Assembly: GCA_010093605.1 (NCBI GenBank)
Contig: MU004182.1
Coordinates: 254,231-318,230, forward strand
Length of the DNA stretch: 64,000 nt
DNA from: Lophium mytilinum
Taxonomy: Eukaryota; Ascomycota; Dothideomycetes; Mytilinidiales; Mytilinidiaceae
Reading direction: 5' to 3'
Every line of letters begins with the position of its first letter. Positions within the stretch are counted from its first letter, which is position 1. This document shows, in pieces, positions 47,670-60,400 of this stretch. A program made the translations under genes and the position numbers. The notes beneath the pieces were generated by a model that was given only the letters and a program-made list of their open reading frames with translations, was not told the DNA's origin and searched no databases.

Positions 47670-48090
47670 GATGAGGATGTATGCAATGTATCATCTAAGC
47701 TACAGTTTAGACAGCGGATATTTGCCTTTTCATAGATGATTCGTTCCTTATCAACATTCATCGGATCGGGAGTACAGCTTCCGAAAGCGTTACGTGGGTC
47801 TATTACAGTGTTTGGTTTCCATCCCGACCTGGAGCTCGCACGATGGCACCCTTGATTATAAGCGACGTGATACAGGTACGGGCGAAGAAGAGGGAGGCGT
47901 GGAAAGAAGCACTGAAATCAATAGCATGATGGAGATGGAGTTTACGCTAGGACACAAGAAGCCTAGTGCGTCGCGTCCTCCAGGCGTCATTATCTCCATG
48001 GTGCTGGTCAGCTTCGAAGCTTCTACCTACATACTTTCTTCATGCCTTCGCAGGAAAACGGCCGCAGTAATCTGAAAGCGCCTAGTAGAA
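47670..48090. promoter_or_regulatory. Shared promoter of oxidoreductase and Zn2Cys6 gene
   Basis: A 421 bp space between divergent starts. Zn2Cys6 proteins often bind CGG half-sites; CGG occurs here, but the number and spacing do not let me assign an operator by eye. Confidence 0.4.
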
Positions 48091-49788
48091 ATGGTGTATT
48101 GTGGGAGGCCGAGCAAAGGGTGCCAACCTTGTCGTTCCCGGAAGACAAAGGTGGGCTCATCTTTCCCTTTAAGATTCTACTTCAGCTTTGCTAATCAGAC
48201 TTCAGTGTGACGGAATTGTTCCATCCTGTTCCCAATGCTTGAAAGCCTCCCGCGAATGCTTTGGCTATCGCGATGAGCAGTCTATGATATTTAGAGATGA
48301 GACACGGAAGGTCATGCAGAAAGCCCGAGGCCGCAATTTCGAACTATCAGGGAAACATAGCAAGCCTACTTCCCCAGAAAGCCATATTGCGACCCAGGAG
48401 CCTTCACATTCTACTCCAGAGACTAGTTTGATGACTTTAGCTTTTCTTACCCCCTCCCATTTCGTAGAAGATGATGCGGCATCTTTTTTCTTCTACCATT
48501 ATGTACTAAAAGAGCCCGCATTCGCGAATGGGCTCTACGACTTTCTTCCCACGCTATACTCTCAAGGTTCATCGGCTGTGTTTCAAGACATCGTGACTGC
48601 AACTGGCCTAGCAGGTCTCGCGAACCTGAAAAGATCATCTACGCTCATGCATGCCGCGAGGGCCAAGCATAGCACAGCACTTCGCAGCGTCAATGCTTCC
48701 CTTCAAAATCCAGAGACGGCAACCTCTGACTCGACATTGATGGCGGTTCTCTTGCTCGGGCTTTTCGAAGTAGGTCCACCTCCCTCCTCTTAAATTCGGT
48801 AATTAAACATCACGAGCAGAACATTACTTGCTCGTCTCCAAGTTCTATTCAAGCATGGGCTAAACACGTGAGTGGAGCCCTTGCGATCGCTCGTCTGCGT
48901 GGACGGCAACAACTTGAAAATGACCTTGGCCGTCGGTTGTTCCTCCATCTACGAAACCAAGTGGTATGGCTCTTTTCCTTACAGTAATTTTAAGAGGTCC
49001 CTAATCATACGTAGTTGATCGACTGTATTCAGAGGCAGGAGGCCGTACCAGACATCATTAACGAATGGAACGCAAGCTCAATACGTTCTGGGCACTTTGA
49101 AGAAGCGGATGGGGCTGGGTTCGTGGAACCTCGCCTTTTCCAGATCATGGCTCAGCTTGCCGCTCTCCGTTATAAAGTCAAAGTCAAAGGACACTCACAT
49201 GAAACTACTGCAGAAGCAGTATCCATTGATAATGACCTTATTACATGGGCAGCGACAGTTCCTCCAGACTATGCATACACTACGGTTTCTCATAACAGCT
49301 CCGACTTCCCATTCCCGTCTTACCACGAATATAAGTTCATATGGAGTGCCACATGCTGGAATATCTATCGCACTGCCCGGATTTTTGTCGCTGCGAAGAT
49401 AATCCACTGGTACTCATCGTCAAACTCGACTACCGCGTCACAACAAATACTGTCCGGATATCTCCAAAATGAAGCGGTGCTTGCAGACGAAATTTGTGCC
49501 AGTGTACCTTACTACTTTGGCGGCAACCCAGACTCCGTTTATTCTCTGCCAACCCCTCCTAAAGCAGCATCCGGTTTTGCTTTACTCTGGCCTCTGTACG
49601 CAGCTGCTACGACATTTCACAAAAGTAAATTTCGAACTGGTTGGATTGTAAAGCAGTACGACGTTATTGGAGACGTGCTAGGTATACGAATAGCTTCTGT
49701 GTTTGCGAGTACCCTCAGGAAGAACCAACATATCAGCGTCTGGGATCGTGACCCGTCCGATCGCATTGAAGATGAAGAGGCTTGGTGA
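48091..49788 (+). CDS. Zn2Cys6 transcription factor
   Basis: The exons are 48091-48150, 48206-48769, 48820-48963 and 49015-49788, giving 513 aa. The zinc cluster GCQPCRSRKTK-CDGIVPSCSQC, with a last Cys in ASREC, has the spacing C-x2-C-x6-C-x6-C-x2-C-x6-C; the first intron lies inside the cluster, between RKTK and CDG. The rest is a fungal-specific regulatory domain with hydrophobic helices (AVFQDIVTATGLAGLANL, ALLWPLYAAATTF). It probably acts as a nuclear homodimer regulator. A C-terminal tail ends in acidic DRIEDEEAW. It is divergent from the oxidoreductase gene. Confidence 0.88.
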
Positions 49789-49992
49789 ATAGAAAGCTAG
49801 TCGGCGATAAGCGTGCTATCAACGTCTCGGTCCGCATGCTCTGATATATGCACTAGCAAACAAGGATGGTGGGTCTGATTTTTCCCCCGCTATCGGCCTC
49901 GCTACGGATTTCGATCTCTCAACTTCGTGCCCCGGCGATAGCTGAGCTATCATATTGCTGGTTATTTCCTGTACCTTCAATTCAACCAATCA
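49789..49992. other. Spacer before tRNA
   Basis: A short space between the regulator gene and the tRNA. Nothing is visible in it. Confidence 0.35.
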
Positions 49993-50071
49993 GACTGAGT
50001 GGTTTAGTGGTAAAATTAGCCGTTGCCAAAAGCACAATCGGCTAGCCCCGGGTTCGATTCCCGGCTCAGTC
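49993..50071 (+). tRNA. tRNA-Gly(GCC) with a 9-base intron
   Basis: The acceptor stem pairs GACTGAG with CTCAGTC. The D-arm reads GTTTAGTGGTAAAA. The anticodon stem pairs AGCCG (50017-50021) with CGGCT (50039-50043), leaving a loop of TTGCCA, nine extra bases (50029-50037) and T; splicing them out gives the anticodon loop TTGCCAT with anticodon GCC at 50025-50027. The T-arm is CCGGG-TTCGATT-CCCGG. The order of the conserved positions agrees with fungal tRNA-Gly(GCC). The intron is in the canonical site between positions 37 and 38. Confidence 0.92.
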
Positions 50072-50995
50072 AATATACTTTTGCGTCTCATGGCTTCGAG
50101 AGTCTGTACTTTTTTGCCTCGTCGGTGTATATTCAGTATCGTGTTCTTGTGGACTACGACATCCTCGATCAAATCCACTTGACTCCAAGCCTGTTCAGTA
50201 TCTCACTTAAATTGTTTAGAGATCGATACGGCGGAGAGCTATCGACTTTTGGGCGGTCAAACCACCATACTGAAGGCAGGGAAGACGTAGGAGGCTTGTT
50301 TGGGTCTTAACGTGCTACCTAACTACAGAGGTTGTCAGTCTCTACACTTTGTCCAGCTTGAATATGAACTGATTCGGCTTAGTCTAATCCAGTCCGCATC
50401 TCTCGGTTCACCCTTTCTGCGGGTTCTGAGCTCCCTCAATGGTAACGTGATGTTGTCTTGACTAACTCTCCTACGATTTTGTCAAACCAGTGCTGCGTAA
50501 AGCACCGGGGTGGGGCACCCGGGGTCAAAGCTAGGACAGAGCATATGCACATGGGCCTTTCGAGGTAGCGTGAAGACTGCTGCCCTATCCTATCAAAGAC
50601 ACGAGAGAGCCATATTACCACCCGCAGTGTCAATTTAGAGGACCCTGCTTGGTATGTTGAAAGCCTGCAAGGTGCCGAACCTGGCGGGGAGGGTTGTGAC
50701 GGATGATGGACGCTTTCATTTAAGACTTCGATGAGCGGCACAGCTAGCGCATTTGACATGCATATCGACCACCCGCTGGCATTTCCATGTCTTCATCATC
50801 AACATGTCAACATCGCAGTGATGGCTTTGTTGCTGGTTGTATCCAGTCTTGAGCAAACAAATTTCATGTTGTTGCAGAATAATTATCATTTTTAACAACA
50901 TATTGTTCAATTCAGGTTTTATCTTCTCCACCACCTCTCTTCCTCACGTGTAATTTCCGCAGCATCCTCTATTCAATTCAACGCAACCTACTGAC
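50072..50995. other. Intergenic region of 0.92 kb
   Basis: The space lies between the tRNA and the phosphotransferase-like gene. It holds short unrelated ORFs only (for example minus strand 50436-50759), which I do not call. No repeat is visible. Confidence 0.4.
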
Positions 50996-52542
50996 ATGAC
51001 TTTGTTCGACGAGCTTGCCGAGAAGATTGGGGATGATCAGTGGGAAGGGTGGAAAGAACGGGTCCTCGATGCAAAAGAAGAGATTGCGGCATTTGTTGCC
51101 AGTCGCTGCCCAGGACGTGGAGCCGAAGTCCTCGATTGGTTCCAGGGGTCGTTCAACTTCTGCCTCCAGATTATGTACAACGACGGAACCCCAGATACCG
51201 TAATTCGGTTCCCAGGCCTAGGACACACGACGTTCAGGGACGAGAAGACCGTGAACGAGGTCCAGGTCATTCAATTTCTCCAAGAGAACACCACCATCCC
51301 AATTCCGCGTTTGATCAGCTGGGGGCTGACCGAAGACATCCCCCAGCATTTTGGACCTTTGATCATCTCAGAGTTCGTGGAAGGAGTTCATCTCTCTGAT
51401 GTCCTCAAGGATTCTGCTGATAAGAAGCAACTCTACTTGAATCCTCAGATTGACGGAAAAATACTAGATAATGTGTTCTCTCAAATCGCTCATATCACGC
51501 TTCAACTCTATAAATTCAATTTCGACCACATCGGAGCCATTTCAAAGTCTCCTTCCACGGGCTCTTGGTCTGTCACAAGGAGACCCCTGACCTACAGCAT
51601 GAATGAGCTGGCAACTACAGCATTCTATCCTGTGGACAAGTTCCCCACGGCACCGTTTGCATCTGCAGGCGAATACTTCGATCTCTCACGTTTGAGCAGA
51701 AAACGCATCTCTGGACCCAGCGTAACCTCTGTGGCAGTCCGATGGAGGCTCACGATCGATACATCTCCCGCCATTTGTTTGCGCAGTTAGTAGACAGGCA
51801 TTGTATTGACGACCGCGGTCCTTTCAAACTCCGCTGTGACGACTTCCGACCTCAAAACATTCTTGTGGACCCAACGACTCTCTGTATCAAAGCCGTTCTG
51901 GATCTCGAATTCACGAACGCCATGCCTAGCCAGTACGCTTCCGAACCGCCCTGGTGGTTCCTACTGGCGGGGCCTGACTCCTGTCCTCGTCGAGATCGGA
52001 CCATCGAACAATTCGTGGAGGCTTACGAGCCTCGCTTGGAGCAATTTTTGCAAGCAATGGAACGAGCTGAGTTAGGAGGAGAGAGCTCAGATGGTGAAAT
52101 GCCTCTTTCTTGTCTTATGCGTGAATCGTGGGCTACGAAACGTTTCTGGTTCAGTTATGCGGCTCGGAAACCGTTCGATGTCGAAGTTCTCTTTGATAGT
52201 TGCTTGAAGGAGGGCAGTGCCGGTGTTGAGTCGCTAGATGCAGAAGCATGTGCGGGCTTGGAGCCCTTCGTTGAGATGAAGATGAAGCAGTTAAAGGCAT
52301 ATGATAATGAATGCGCGAACTCTCTCCAGTACGCTTGTCATCCTATCCATTCTTTGAATTCGAGTCTTAGGAAGAGCTACCTCTTACCACTTGACCTATT
52401 GATTAATGTGACCTCCAACGCTATCATTAGATTGGTGAAAGCGCTTATGGACAGATGCTTACGCCAACACATTACTCGGATCAAGATGCATGTCAAGCTG
52501 TATACCCTACATCATAGGTATGGTGCAGTGGCTGTAGGGTGA
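50996..52542 (+). pseudogene. Aminoglycoside phosphotransferase-like gene with a frameshift
   Basis: The 5' part is open in one frame from ATG 50996 to about 51690; the 3' part is open in another frame, from about 51687 to 52542. Across the border the family sequence continues only if two bases near 51682-51688 (in gatctctcacg, likely a duplicated TC) are ignored. No intron fits the phase. The kinase features are a nucleotide region with WFQGSFNFCLQIMYNDG and VIRFPGLGH, and the catalytic segment LRCDDFRPQNILVDPT followed by VLDLEF. The region before it reads RTQRN-like TQRNLCGS. Fungal APH-family proteins are many, mostly of unknown substrate. The gene is either a recent pseudogene or has a sequencing error. 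Confidence 0.7.
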
Positions 52543-53013
52543 TATGCAGAGCTCTAAACAAAGATGCAGCCGCAGAATTAAGGGAGCACATACTCAGACC
52601 TTGCTGTCAAGCTCTCCGAACTACTACTCTAATCTAAGTGGGAACACCTCAATGCGACAGAGTGCTCCATTCGGACGAAGACAGGACCGTTGAAACCGTG
52701 CCTAATAGAACGAGCCTGTAGCTCAGCGAGGAATTCTGCGAAGTTCTTGAGTCAAGGGCAAAGGCTTCATATTCCAGACGGCTCTTGGACAACCATAAAG
52801 ATATATACAATCTACCCAATGCATGACTCGACTAAAGCCTCTGCGTAACAAAAACGGACATCCAAAACCGGACTATTGAACCCAACACATAACTCCGCCT
52901 ATATGATTTGAGAGAAGCATGTTCTATACCGTGTGTGACTGTTGCCTACTCCCATGATTCGACCAGTGAATCCTCTATAACCTTCGCTACGTTAGGGTGA
53001 ATCGCGACTCGGA
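52543..53013. other. Convergent 3' spacer
   Basis: A 471 bp space between convergent genes. No feature is visible in it. Confidence 0.4.
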
Positions 53014-54816
53014 TCATGCGCCCAACTCCTTATTGGGTTGTAAACGGAAGTTGTTCGTGTGCAGTCCTTTCAGTACATCTTCTCCATCTTTCGTCAGATC
53101 TGGCTTTCCAATCGGCGTTGTTGCTCCTGTGAAGAAACGCGGTTGCCATTCTGAATTTCTCGCTTTCCGGTCTGCTGCCTTCTCCCGTTGACGCTCCTCG
53201 AGCTCTTGCTTCAGCTGCGTCGCGAGCCCGAATTGTTTGTTGAGAATCGCATCAGTGACGCCAGCCCAAAACTTTCGGGATTCATTGCTGAGTTGATCCT
53301 CAATCGGTGGAACCAGTTTCGCAACAGGGAAAAGGGGGTTCAAGTCTATGAGGAGAAGTTTTTCCTGAAATGAAGTGTTAGCAATATCTTTTCGTGGCAT
53401 TGGATATATTACGCACTGCCGTTTTCGCAAATGCCTGACTCCCAAGAGTGTAATAAACCTTGTCCTGCCAATTTCCTTCGATTCTACCCAGGACGTCTTT
53501 GTCTGGCACATCTTTTATCTTGGCCTTGGTATCATTCTCGGGGTCGTACGTGAATATGACGCCTTGAACCTTATTCTGTGTTCGTCCTAGCCAGCCCTCT
53601 TCGAGATATTCCAGGATGACTTTTATTCGAGTTTTCGCGCAAGTAACGTAGCAAGTGTCGGCAACGCTTACGCTGAGAGAGCCTAATGTTTATTGTCAGT
53701 ATTTGATCCATCAGTAAAACGAGTAACTCAGACGCACCTCTCAGTAGGCCTCCTAAATGAGCAGCCGGATGAGTTAACTGATATTGCTCGCCGCCCCAGT
53801 TTTGTAGTTCTATGAAGATGCCCAGATTGTGGGCCCCCGGAGTGACACGGATGCTGGTTCCGGTGAATTTTGCGCTCAACTGGTCGAAGCCGCGTGCAAT
53901 GACTCCCTTCTCTGGGCAGTCGACAAAGAATGCTGAAACTGGCGGATGATGTGATGTTTGCTCTGTGAGGTATGAGATCCTAACGTTCTTCGTAGACTTC
54001 GTCGAGGCCGTGCTGGCGGCGCTGCTGGTGGATTTGGCGTCCGGGGCGTGTTTGATAGGCGGGGCAGTGTCTTCGACTTCCCAGTTACACTACGGGTCTG
54101 TTAGTTTTGAAGAATTTGAGGGGTATATCTTATGCGCACCCGGAAGAATTCCCCGAGCGTCGAGTTGTAGGGTTTACACGGTTTCCCTTTTACATATTTC
54201 TAGCCCGATTGTCAGTGCATATCTCGCCATGACGCGGCCATGCGTACCAAGTCCTTCGTAAACCAGAAGCGTAGCGTTCCAAGCATGCGGCCCAGGGCAT
54301 CTTCCGAGTCGCCAATACTGAGAAGGTCAGCGGTTTGTAATTACAGACATAGGAGAGTGTGTGAAACCTGATGAATGTCTCGGGTCGGTCCAAGTAGTTC
54401 CAGTATTCTAGTATCCAAATCAGATCGGGCCCTCTGGACGTGACGGGGATTGCAGCTCGACGCGGAGGAACGGGACATACCCAGATTCGGGGTGGGCTCT
54501 AGCAGTTGGGCAGGCAGGGAAAAGCGGACAGCAGCAATATCTGCAACGCCCATAAATCTATTGTGAGGGCACAGACATTAGCAGTGCCTTAAGACATCGA
54601 AGACGTGGACGAGCCGGCGAAGCGAGACTCGGACTGTGCCACCTACTTCCGCAGTATCCCTAGGAAGGTCCGTAGTTTCGAAGTGTCATCTGGGGCCTTC
54701 TCAACTGGGGCAGTTGCTGGGGTCGCAGCCCTCGAGGCCTCTGTTGAACTGGCGGCAGACGGAGCTGGAGACGGCTTGACCGCCACCTCTAGAGCAGCTG
54801 GGGCCTGTTCCGCCAT
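53014..54816 (-). CDS. KES1: Oxysterol-binding protein KES1/OSH4-like
   Basis: The exons are 54816-54647, 54557-54481, 54407-54368, 54317-54248, 54199-54140, 54089-53738, 53682-53417 and 53364-53014, giving 461 aa. The protein has the signature EQTSHHPPVSAF at about residues 180-192 and then FVDCPEKGVIARGFDQLSAK, GGLLRGSLSVSVADTCYV as a join, and ESRKFWAGVTDAILNKQFG with EEWQPRFF-like SEWQPRFFTG at the end. Kes1/Osh4 carries sterols and PI4P between membranes. The N-terminal 40 residues are Ala/Pro/Ser-rich and replace the lid-region start; a short insert after KHAPDAK is Ser/Thr-rich. Seven introns of 49-89 bp make this the gene with the second-most exons in the window. Confidence 0.9.
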
Positions 54817-55552
54817 GAGGGGCACGGCGGTGTTCTGGTGGGTGAAGGCGTAGAGATGGAGGAGGCGGCAATTCTCGAGAGTGACGGGGGGCGAGTCCGG
54901 CGTGGTGCTGTAGAGTAGCGGCGTGGAGGCGGGTGGTGGAGTGGTTGAGTGATCGAGTCGGGCGAGGAATACGGCCCTGGACTATAGATGACATCAACAA
55001 TACAGAGCTTAGGTATCGCGCTTGGCACACACACCCTTCAGAGCACGCCTGAGACACGCTCTCCGACTCTGCGCCGGCTGCATTACAGGTGCCGGGTGGG
55101 CGCGTATCTATCGTTGTTGACCTCGAGCATTGCGCGGCATCAGGAAGCCTGGGGCCAATCAATCTTCCACGAAGCACGCTGACGGCTAGCCATTGCATGT
55201 GCACATTGGCATGGGAACACCTCCTTGCGTCCATCTGCTCGCTATCACCTGCTCGCTATCAACGTACCCAAAGGCCCCTCGCATCCATTCCAGGGCCATT
55301 GTCACCATGACGAACCGCCAGCCTCGCGGGCACAGCCTATACGGGGTCAAGCACACATCAGAGAACCCCAAGGGCTGGTTTGTTATATAAGTTGATCAGT
55401 TACTGTGTATCGCGTCTACTTGATCATGAACAGTAGCACGAGTTATCCTCAGAGTTGCGCAAGACTCTAATATGCCAATATACACGGGTCAAAAGAGGAA
55501 CGCCTGGAGCCCAAATCGGAAAACGGTGAATAGCAGCACATAAATCCCAAGT
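54817..55552. other. Spacer between tandem minus-strand genes
   Basis: A 736 bp space including the KES1 promoter. No RNA gene is visible. Overlapping short ORFs are Pro/Arg-rich shadows. Confidence 0.4.
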
Positions 55553-56775
55553 CTACTTTACAAGGATAGGGGCCGATGCCCTGGCCCTTTCCGCGGCCAG
55601 GTCTGCCAGTTTCTGAAGCTTCTCGGTGCGGATTTTGCGCAAGTATCGGAACAGGAGAATGAAAAGCAATTCGACCCTGTTTGCATTGTCAGTATCCCGC
55701 GGCGTGCATATCGGGCCCGTAGGCGGGTTGCATACCTCTCCTTGGTCATCATTAGGAATCCTTGGACTAGTAGTCCTTTCAAGATTTGTGGCCCAATACC
55801 CTTGAAGAGCCCAAGAAGGCCTTCATGTTCAATGATGAAGGACATCACCTCTATGAAACTCTTGAATGGTTTGCCGTCACGCGCTGGCGGTGGTTTCGAC
55901 TGAAGGCCAACCTTGGCCACGATGAGCGGCTGGGTTGCAATCGTTGCCAGTGCTTTCGACATAGACCCTAGAACTACAGAGAGCGTGAGCTAGCGTTAGA
56001 TAATGCAGTGAAGCGGCTTACTGAATGCCTCCCAGGGCCTCAAAGTCGTCTTCCCGGGGTACAATACATCCCGTAGTCGCTGATACGCGCCGTATGTGAT
56101 GGCCGGATTCACGACTAGGACCAAGCTTGCCTTCAACCCCCGCCAGAGGCCTGTCCATCCATCCTCGCTATTCACGACTTCACGACCTGTGGCTATGAGC
56201 CCTTTCCTTTCCAACTTGGATACTGTCTGTTGTCGGGTGGTTACCACGGCCACTGGGATTGTAAAAAGCTGAGCAACGGCTCCCGCGACGGCGCCCAGCG
56301 AGAGCTCAATGGCGGTACTTGGTTTGCCCTGGATCTTCTGCGAAGAGATGTAGAGCGTTCGGACTACCGTATACCAGTAAAAGTATGCAAAGTTCGTGGA
56401 TGCGACTCCGATCAGAGAGCCCGTCAAGCCGGCGTAAAGGCCTGCAACACCATCATCCCTCACAATCTTGTTTATAGCGTCTAGAGTCGAGGTGTAGTGT
56501 TCTCCATCGGCCGGGTTGGTAGGTTCTGCGGAGGGCTTGCGTTTGACTTGTACTTGGAGCCGCGTCTTGACTCTATAGAAGTGTTAGTCTTTGGTCTAGT
56601 TTATAAGCTCGCAGTGTCCTCGACTTCCGAGGGCCATAGGATCTGTCCTTCTCCTAGCTTGATGTACTTACATGTCCAGCGGGTAGACAATGGCATTCGC
56701 CAACACAGCACCAGACGCACCGGCTATAGCACTGCCCCAAGGGGGTAACGGCGCGATCTTGGACTGCCCAGCCAT
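55553..56775 (-). CDS. ANT1: Peroxisomal PMP47/ANT1-type nucleotide carrier
   Basis: The exons are 56775-56672, 56572-56022, 55973-55736 and 55676-55553, giving 338 aa. Mitochondrial-carrier-family repeats are visible: YPLDIVKTRLQ, IPVAVVTTRQQTV and QPLIVAKVGLQ, each a P-x-D/V-x2-x-x-K/R type motif, with G-x-Y/WGL stretches (GLYAGLTGS, GLWRGLKAS, GLFKGIGPQ). The family member at peroxisomes (yeast Ant1, Candida Pmp47) exchanges ATP for AMP to support fatty-acid activation. The basic C-terminus ends in ILVK. The three introns are defined by motif continuity; the first joins YPLD to IVKTR. Confidence 0.88.
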
Positions 56776-57441
56776 TGTTGCGGCCCGTGAGGAAGCCGTG
56801 CGGAGGAGGGAGGTTGGAGGTAACGGAAGCGGGAGACAATGGTATAGATCGTGGTTAAGTATTCATACCAAGTACTACTGATATGAAGATACGACGGAAC
56901 CAAGCATGTGAGGAAAGCAAGGTGGGAAATTCTAAAAGGGAAGCGGCAACAAGAGGCATGGTTGGAGTGGTGGTTAAGCACTTCCAACCCGCTACAGCCG
57001 AGGCAATGCTCTAACGGAGGTGTCTCTTCATCACGTGCTTGGGAGCAGCTCTTTGAGATTGGAAAGTGGCTTAAGGAAAGTGTACCCTGCCTTTGATTCC
57101 TTCGGACTGCGCGGTACGTACTAATATGTCCAAGTGCTCTAGGAAGACGCGTTTGTGGATAGGTAGTCAGTCAGTTCGTGGCTCTCCAGTAGACAGAAGG
57201 GTCGAAATCAGGTGGCACAGTGGGGAGAGTTTGACAGGTCGGATACGCTAACTCGGGACTCTGGCTTCTAGGTAAAGCGTCATGCGCTAGTATGAAGCAT
57301 AGACCACATTTGGCGAAGTCCGAACGTGAGCCGCAACCACAACACCCATTGGCCTGCTTATGCGAATAACGTTGCTTTCAATGCACACAGTTCCTCGACT
57401 AGCGTTCAACAGGACCTAGCTGATGGGAGAATCGGGTGAGC
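56776..57441. promoter_or_regulatory. Divergent carrier/PalB promoter
   Basis: A 666 bp space between divergent starts. I did not find a clear GCCARG PacC site in it by eye. Confidence 0.4.
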
Positions 57442-60400
57442 ATGACAGACCGCGCACGGGAGCGGTTGGAGACGCTCGTCGGCGAGGTTAAGGTAGATTA
57501 TTATTCTCAACGTCCATTTCCGTCTATTGATCTAACGTTGACAGAATCAAGAACGCTATCTCGCCACCGCTAGAACCAAGGACGAAGCGCTCAATCATGC
57601 ACGTCTGGCCGCAGAGTTCTCCTTTAGAGCTTTCGAGCTGTCCGCGGAAAAAAACGAAAAGGCTGACCTGAAAGCTAAATTTGAAACATATCTAGATCGG
57701 GCTGAGCGGATCAAAGCAGCAAACTGCTGGCCTCTGTTGACATCCGGCAGCATCTTAGTCAATGACTCCATATCTCCACAGTCAGGCAATGCTTTCGATG
57801 ACCTCTCGAAGGTCGCTGCCAATGAACCGCTACCGCGTGCTTTTGTCAACAAACTTACCATTGGAGAAAATTCGTCTCTCACCAAGACTATCAGTCAGCC
57901 CACTCATGATATACCCATCAGGGCTAGCAGATCATCCTCACCACCGGCATCAAAAGTGGAAGATTCGCCACTTTTGTTGTCTGATCTCTCACTTGAGCCA
58001 AGGTCTTTATCTCTGGAGAAGCTTGACTCAATTCCACCGAACGGCAATGCTTTGACTTATGCGCTATTCGATGTAGAGCATGAGGTAATAGTCAGCAGTC
58101 AAGTCAGCGCACTGCCTTCCGTCCAGCATACCGCGCGCCTAGTAGACCTAAAGCACCAGGGTAATGGCTCCGCGCCTTCCATGGATGTCAAGCCGCTCAA
58201 GGAACCGATTTCAAGCCGGACACTCACCAAAAAAGAACAGATCATCTTACTAAAGGCTTCGAGAGTTAACGGCTTTGTTTTTCCCCCTTGGAAGGAGTCA
58301 CCCGGTCCGTCCGAATTTGTTCTCGAAAATCAGGCTGAACCCTACCTGTAGGTTGCGCTCTCTCTATGTATCACCATTGCCTAACATGTGTAGGGATGCT
58401 GCGGAATTGAAGCTGTCTTCACATCAGATGGACCACTTCCTTTCCTGGGCACGCGCTAAGGATGCACTTCCGCCTCCGTCCTGGTTCCCTGGCGATCGAC
58501 AAAACCTGGTTCCAACTATGCGAGCAAGTCGCTCCGTAGACCTTGTTCAAGATGCTGCCACAGACTGTTCGGTCGTCGCCAGTTTGTGCGCGGGCATAGC
58601 AAGGACAAAACGGGGGCATGATTCGGTCAGTAGTTCCCCCTCGTTTCCAATCTTGGTCTCATACAATACAGGTATTCTACCCGATATTATGGCCGCGCGA
58701 TCAGCCGAGTAAACGGCCTAAGATCTCTCCAAACGGTAAATACATCGTTCGCCTCAATTTCAACGGCTGCTGGAGAAAAGTGATTATTGACGACCGACTT
58801 CCATTGTCAAAAACAAATCGGACCTTGCATGTGGTCGATCGAAAAAATTCTGGGCTCTTGTGGCCTGCCCTCCTTGAGAAGGCTTACCTCAAAGTAAGAG
58901 GAGGCTATGATTTTCCTGGAAGTAATTCTTGTAGTGACCTGTGGGCATTGACCGGATGGATTCCAGAGCAGATCTATCTACAAGAGTAGGTGCGTTTAAT
59001 CAACGTTTATAAAACATTGCTAAAATATACCATAGAGGCGACCTCGTTCCAAGCCAGCTATGGACACGTCTTTATGCTGCCTTCCTTTACGGCGACGTTC
59101 TCGTTACATTAGGCACTGGTAAAATGGCACACCGGGCAGAACGAGAACTGGGCTTAGAAGGCCAGCACAGCTACGTTGTCCTCGATATGAAGGAGACTGA
59201 CCAAGAGAAAGCCTTTCTGGTCAAGAATCCTTGGCTTGATGGGAAAGGCTGGAGAGGCCGTCGCCCGTCATTAGACTTTCTAATGGAAGACTCGTCGCCA
59301 GGTGGGACTTATCCAAGGTCGATAGAAGCAACAAAATCAAACGCAAAGAACAATCCTTACCCCTCAACATTCTGGATTGGTCTGGATAGCGTGGTACAGC
59401 ATTTTGAGAGCTTGTACTTGAATTGGAATACAGGTCTCTTCAGCCATCGACAGGACATCCATTTCTCGTGGGATCTGGCAGAAAGCTCCACTGCGCCTGG
59501 CAGTGTGGCTGACCATCCTCAATTTTCCTTTACTTCTGACGTTGGCGGGATAATTTGGTTGGTTCTAAGCCGCCATTTCCGAGACACAGCTGTAGATGCG
59601 CATGATCAGTCGGACGCTTTCAACGATGGCACGGTCCGCTCTAACCAGGACAAGCCCACCGGTGACGACCCTTTGAAGGGCTACATGAACATTTATATTT
59701 ACGATCGACAAGGCGTGCGGGTGTTTATCAAGGACAATTACATCGAAAGAGGCCAATACGTTAACACGCCTCAGAGCTTACTTCGCTGGCAGTGCGAGCC
59801 AAAATCTACCTACACCCTAGTGATAGACCAGGAAGATTTGCTCCCATCGCTCTACACGTTTACGCTTTCGGCGTTTTCGAGCTCTACAATAAGACTCGAG
59901 CAGGCCTGGAAAAAGTACCCACTCGAGAAGAGGATATCCGGCAGGTGGACAACTGAAACAGCCGGAGGAAATACACATTCCACGAAGTACTTTGACAACC
60001 CACAGTATAGTCTGACGATCGGACACCACACGCCTTTGGCCATTCTAATCCAAACGCGTGACGGCCGCCATCCTGTTCATGTAAAATTGGTCCATGGGCA
60101 CGGAAAGCGTATTCACAGCATTCAAAGCCGAAACATTCTGGTAGATTCTGGAGAACATCGCGACGGCTGTGCTCTGGCCGAAGTACATGACGCTCCTCCA
60201 GGAACCTATACTATCATTTGCTCAATGTTCGAGGCAGACCAAACCGAGGAGTTCTCATTGACCGTATACAGCGTGTCTGAATGTCATATTAGACCTATAC
60301 CTCGGGATGGGGCCGGGATGGTCTCAACAAGGTTGACTGATGCTTGCTTTAACAGTTTGGTCAACAAGGTTGCAGCTCCGCTCGTACCTCGCAGGATCGC

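Noticed and set aside
50436-50759. Minus-strand ORF of 107 codons near the tRNA
   Set aside because: No motif, no context, and a start without support.
51690-51737. Intron (donor GTTTGA, acceptor GGCAG) as the cause of the frame change in the APH-like gene
   Set aside because: It is 48 bp and so keeps the first frame; it would also remove conserved residues (TQRN segment).
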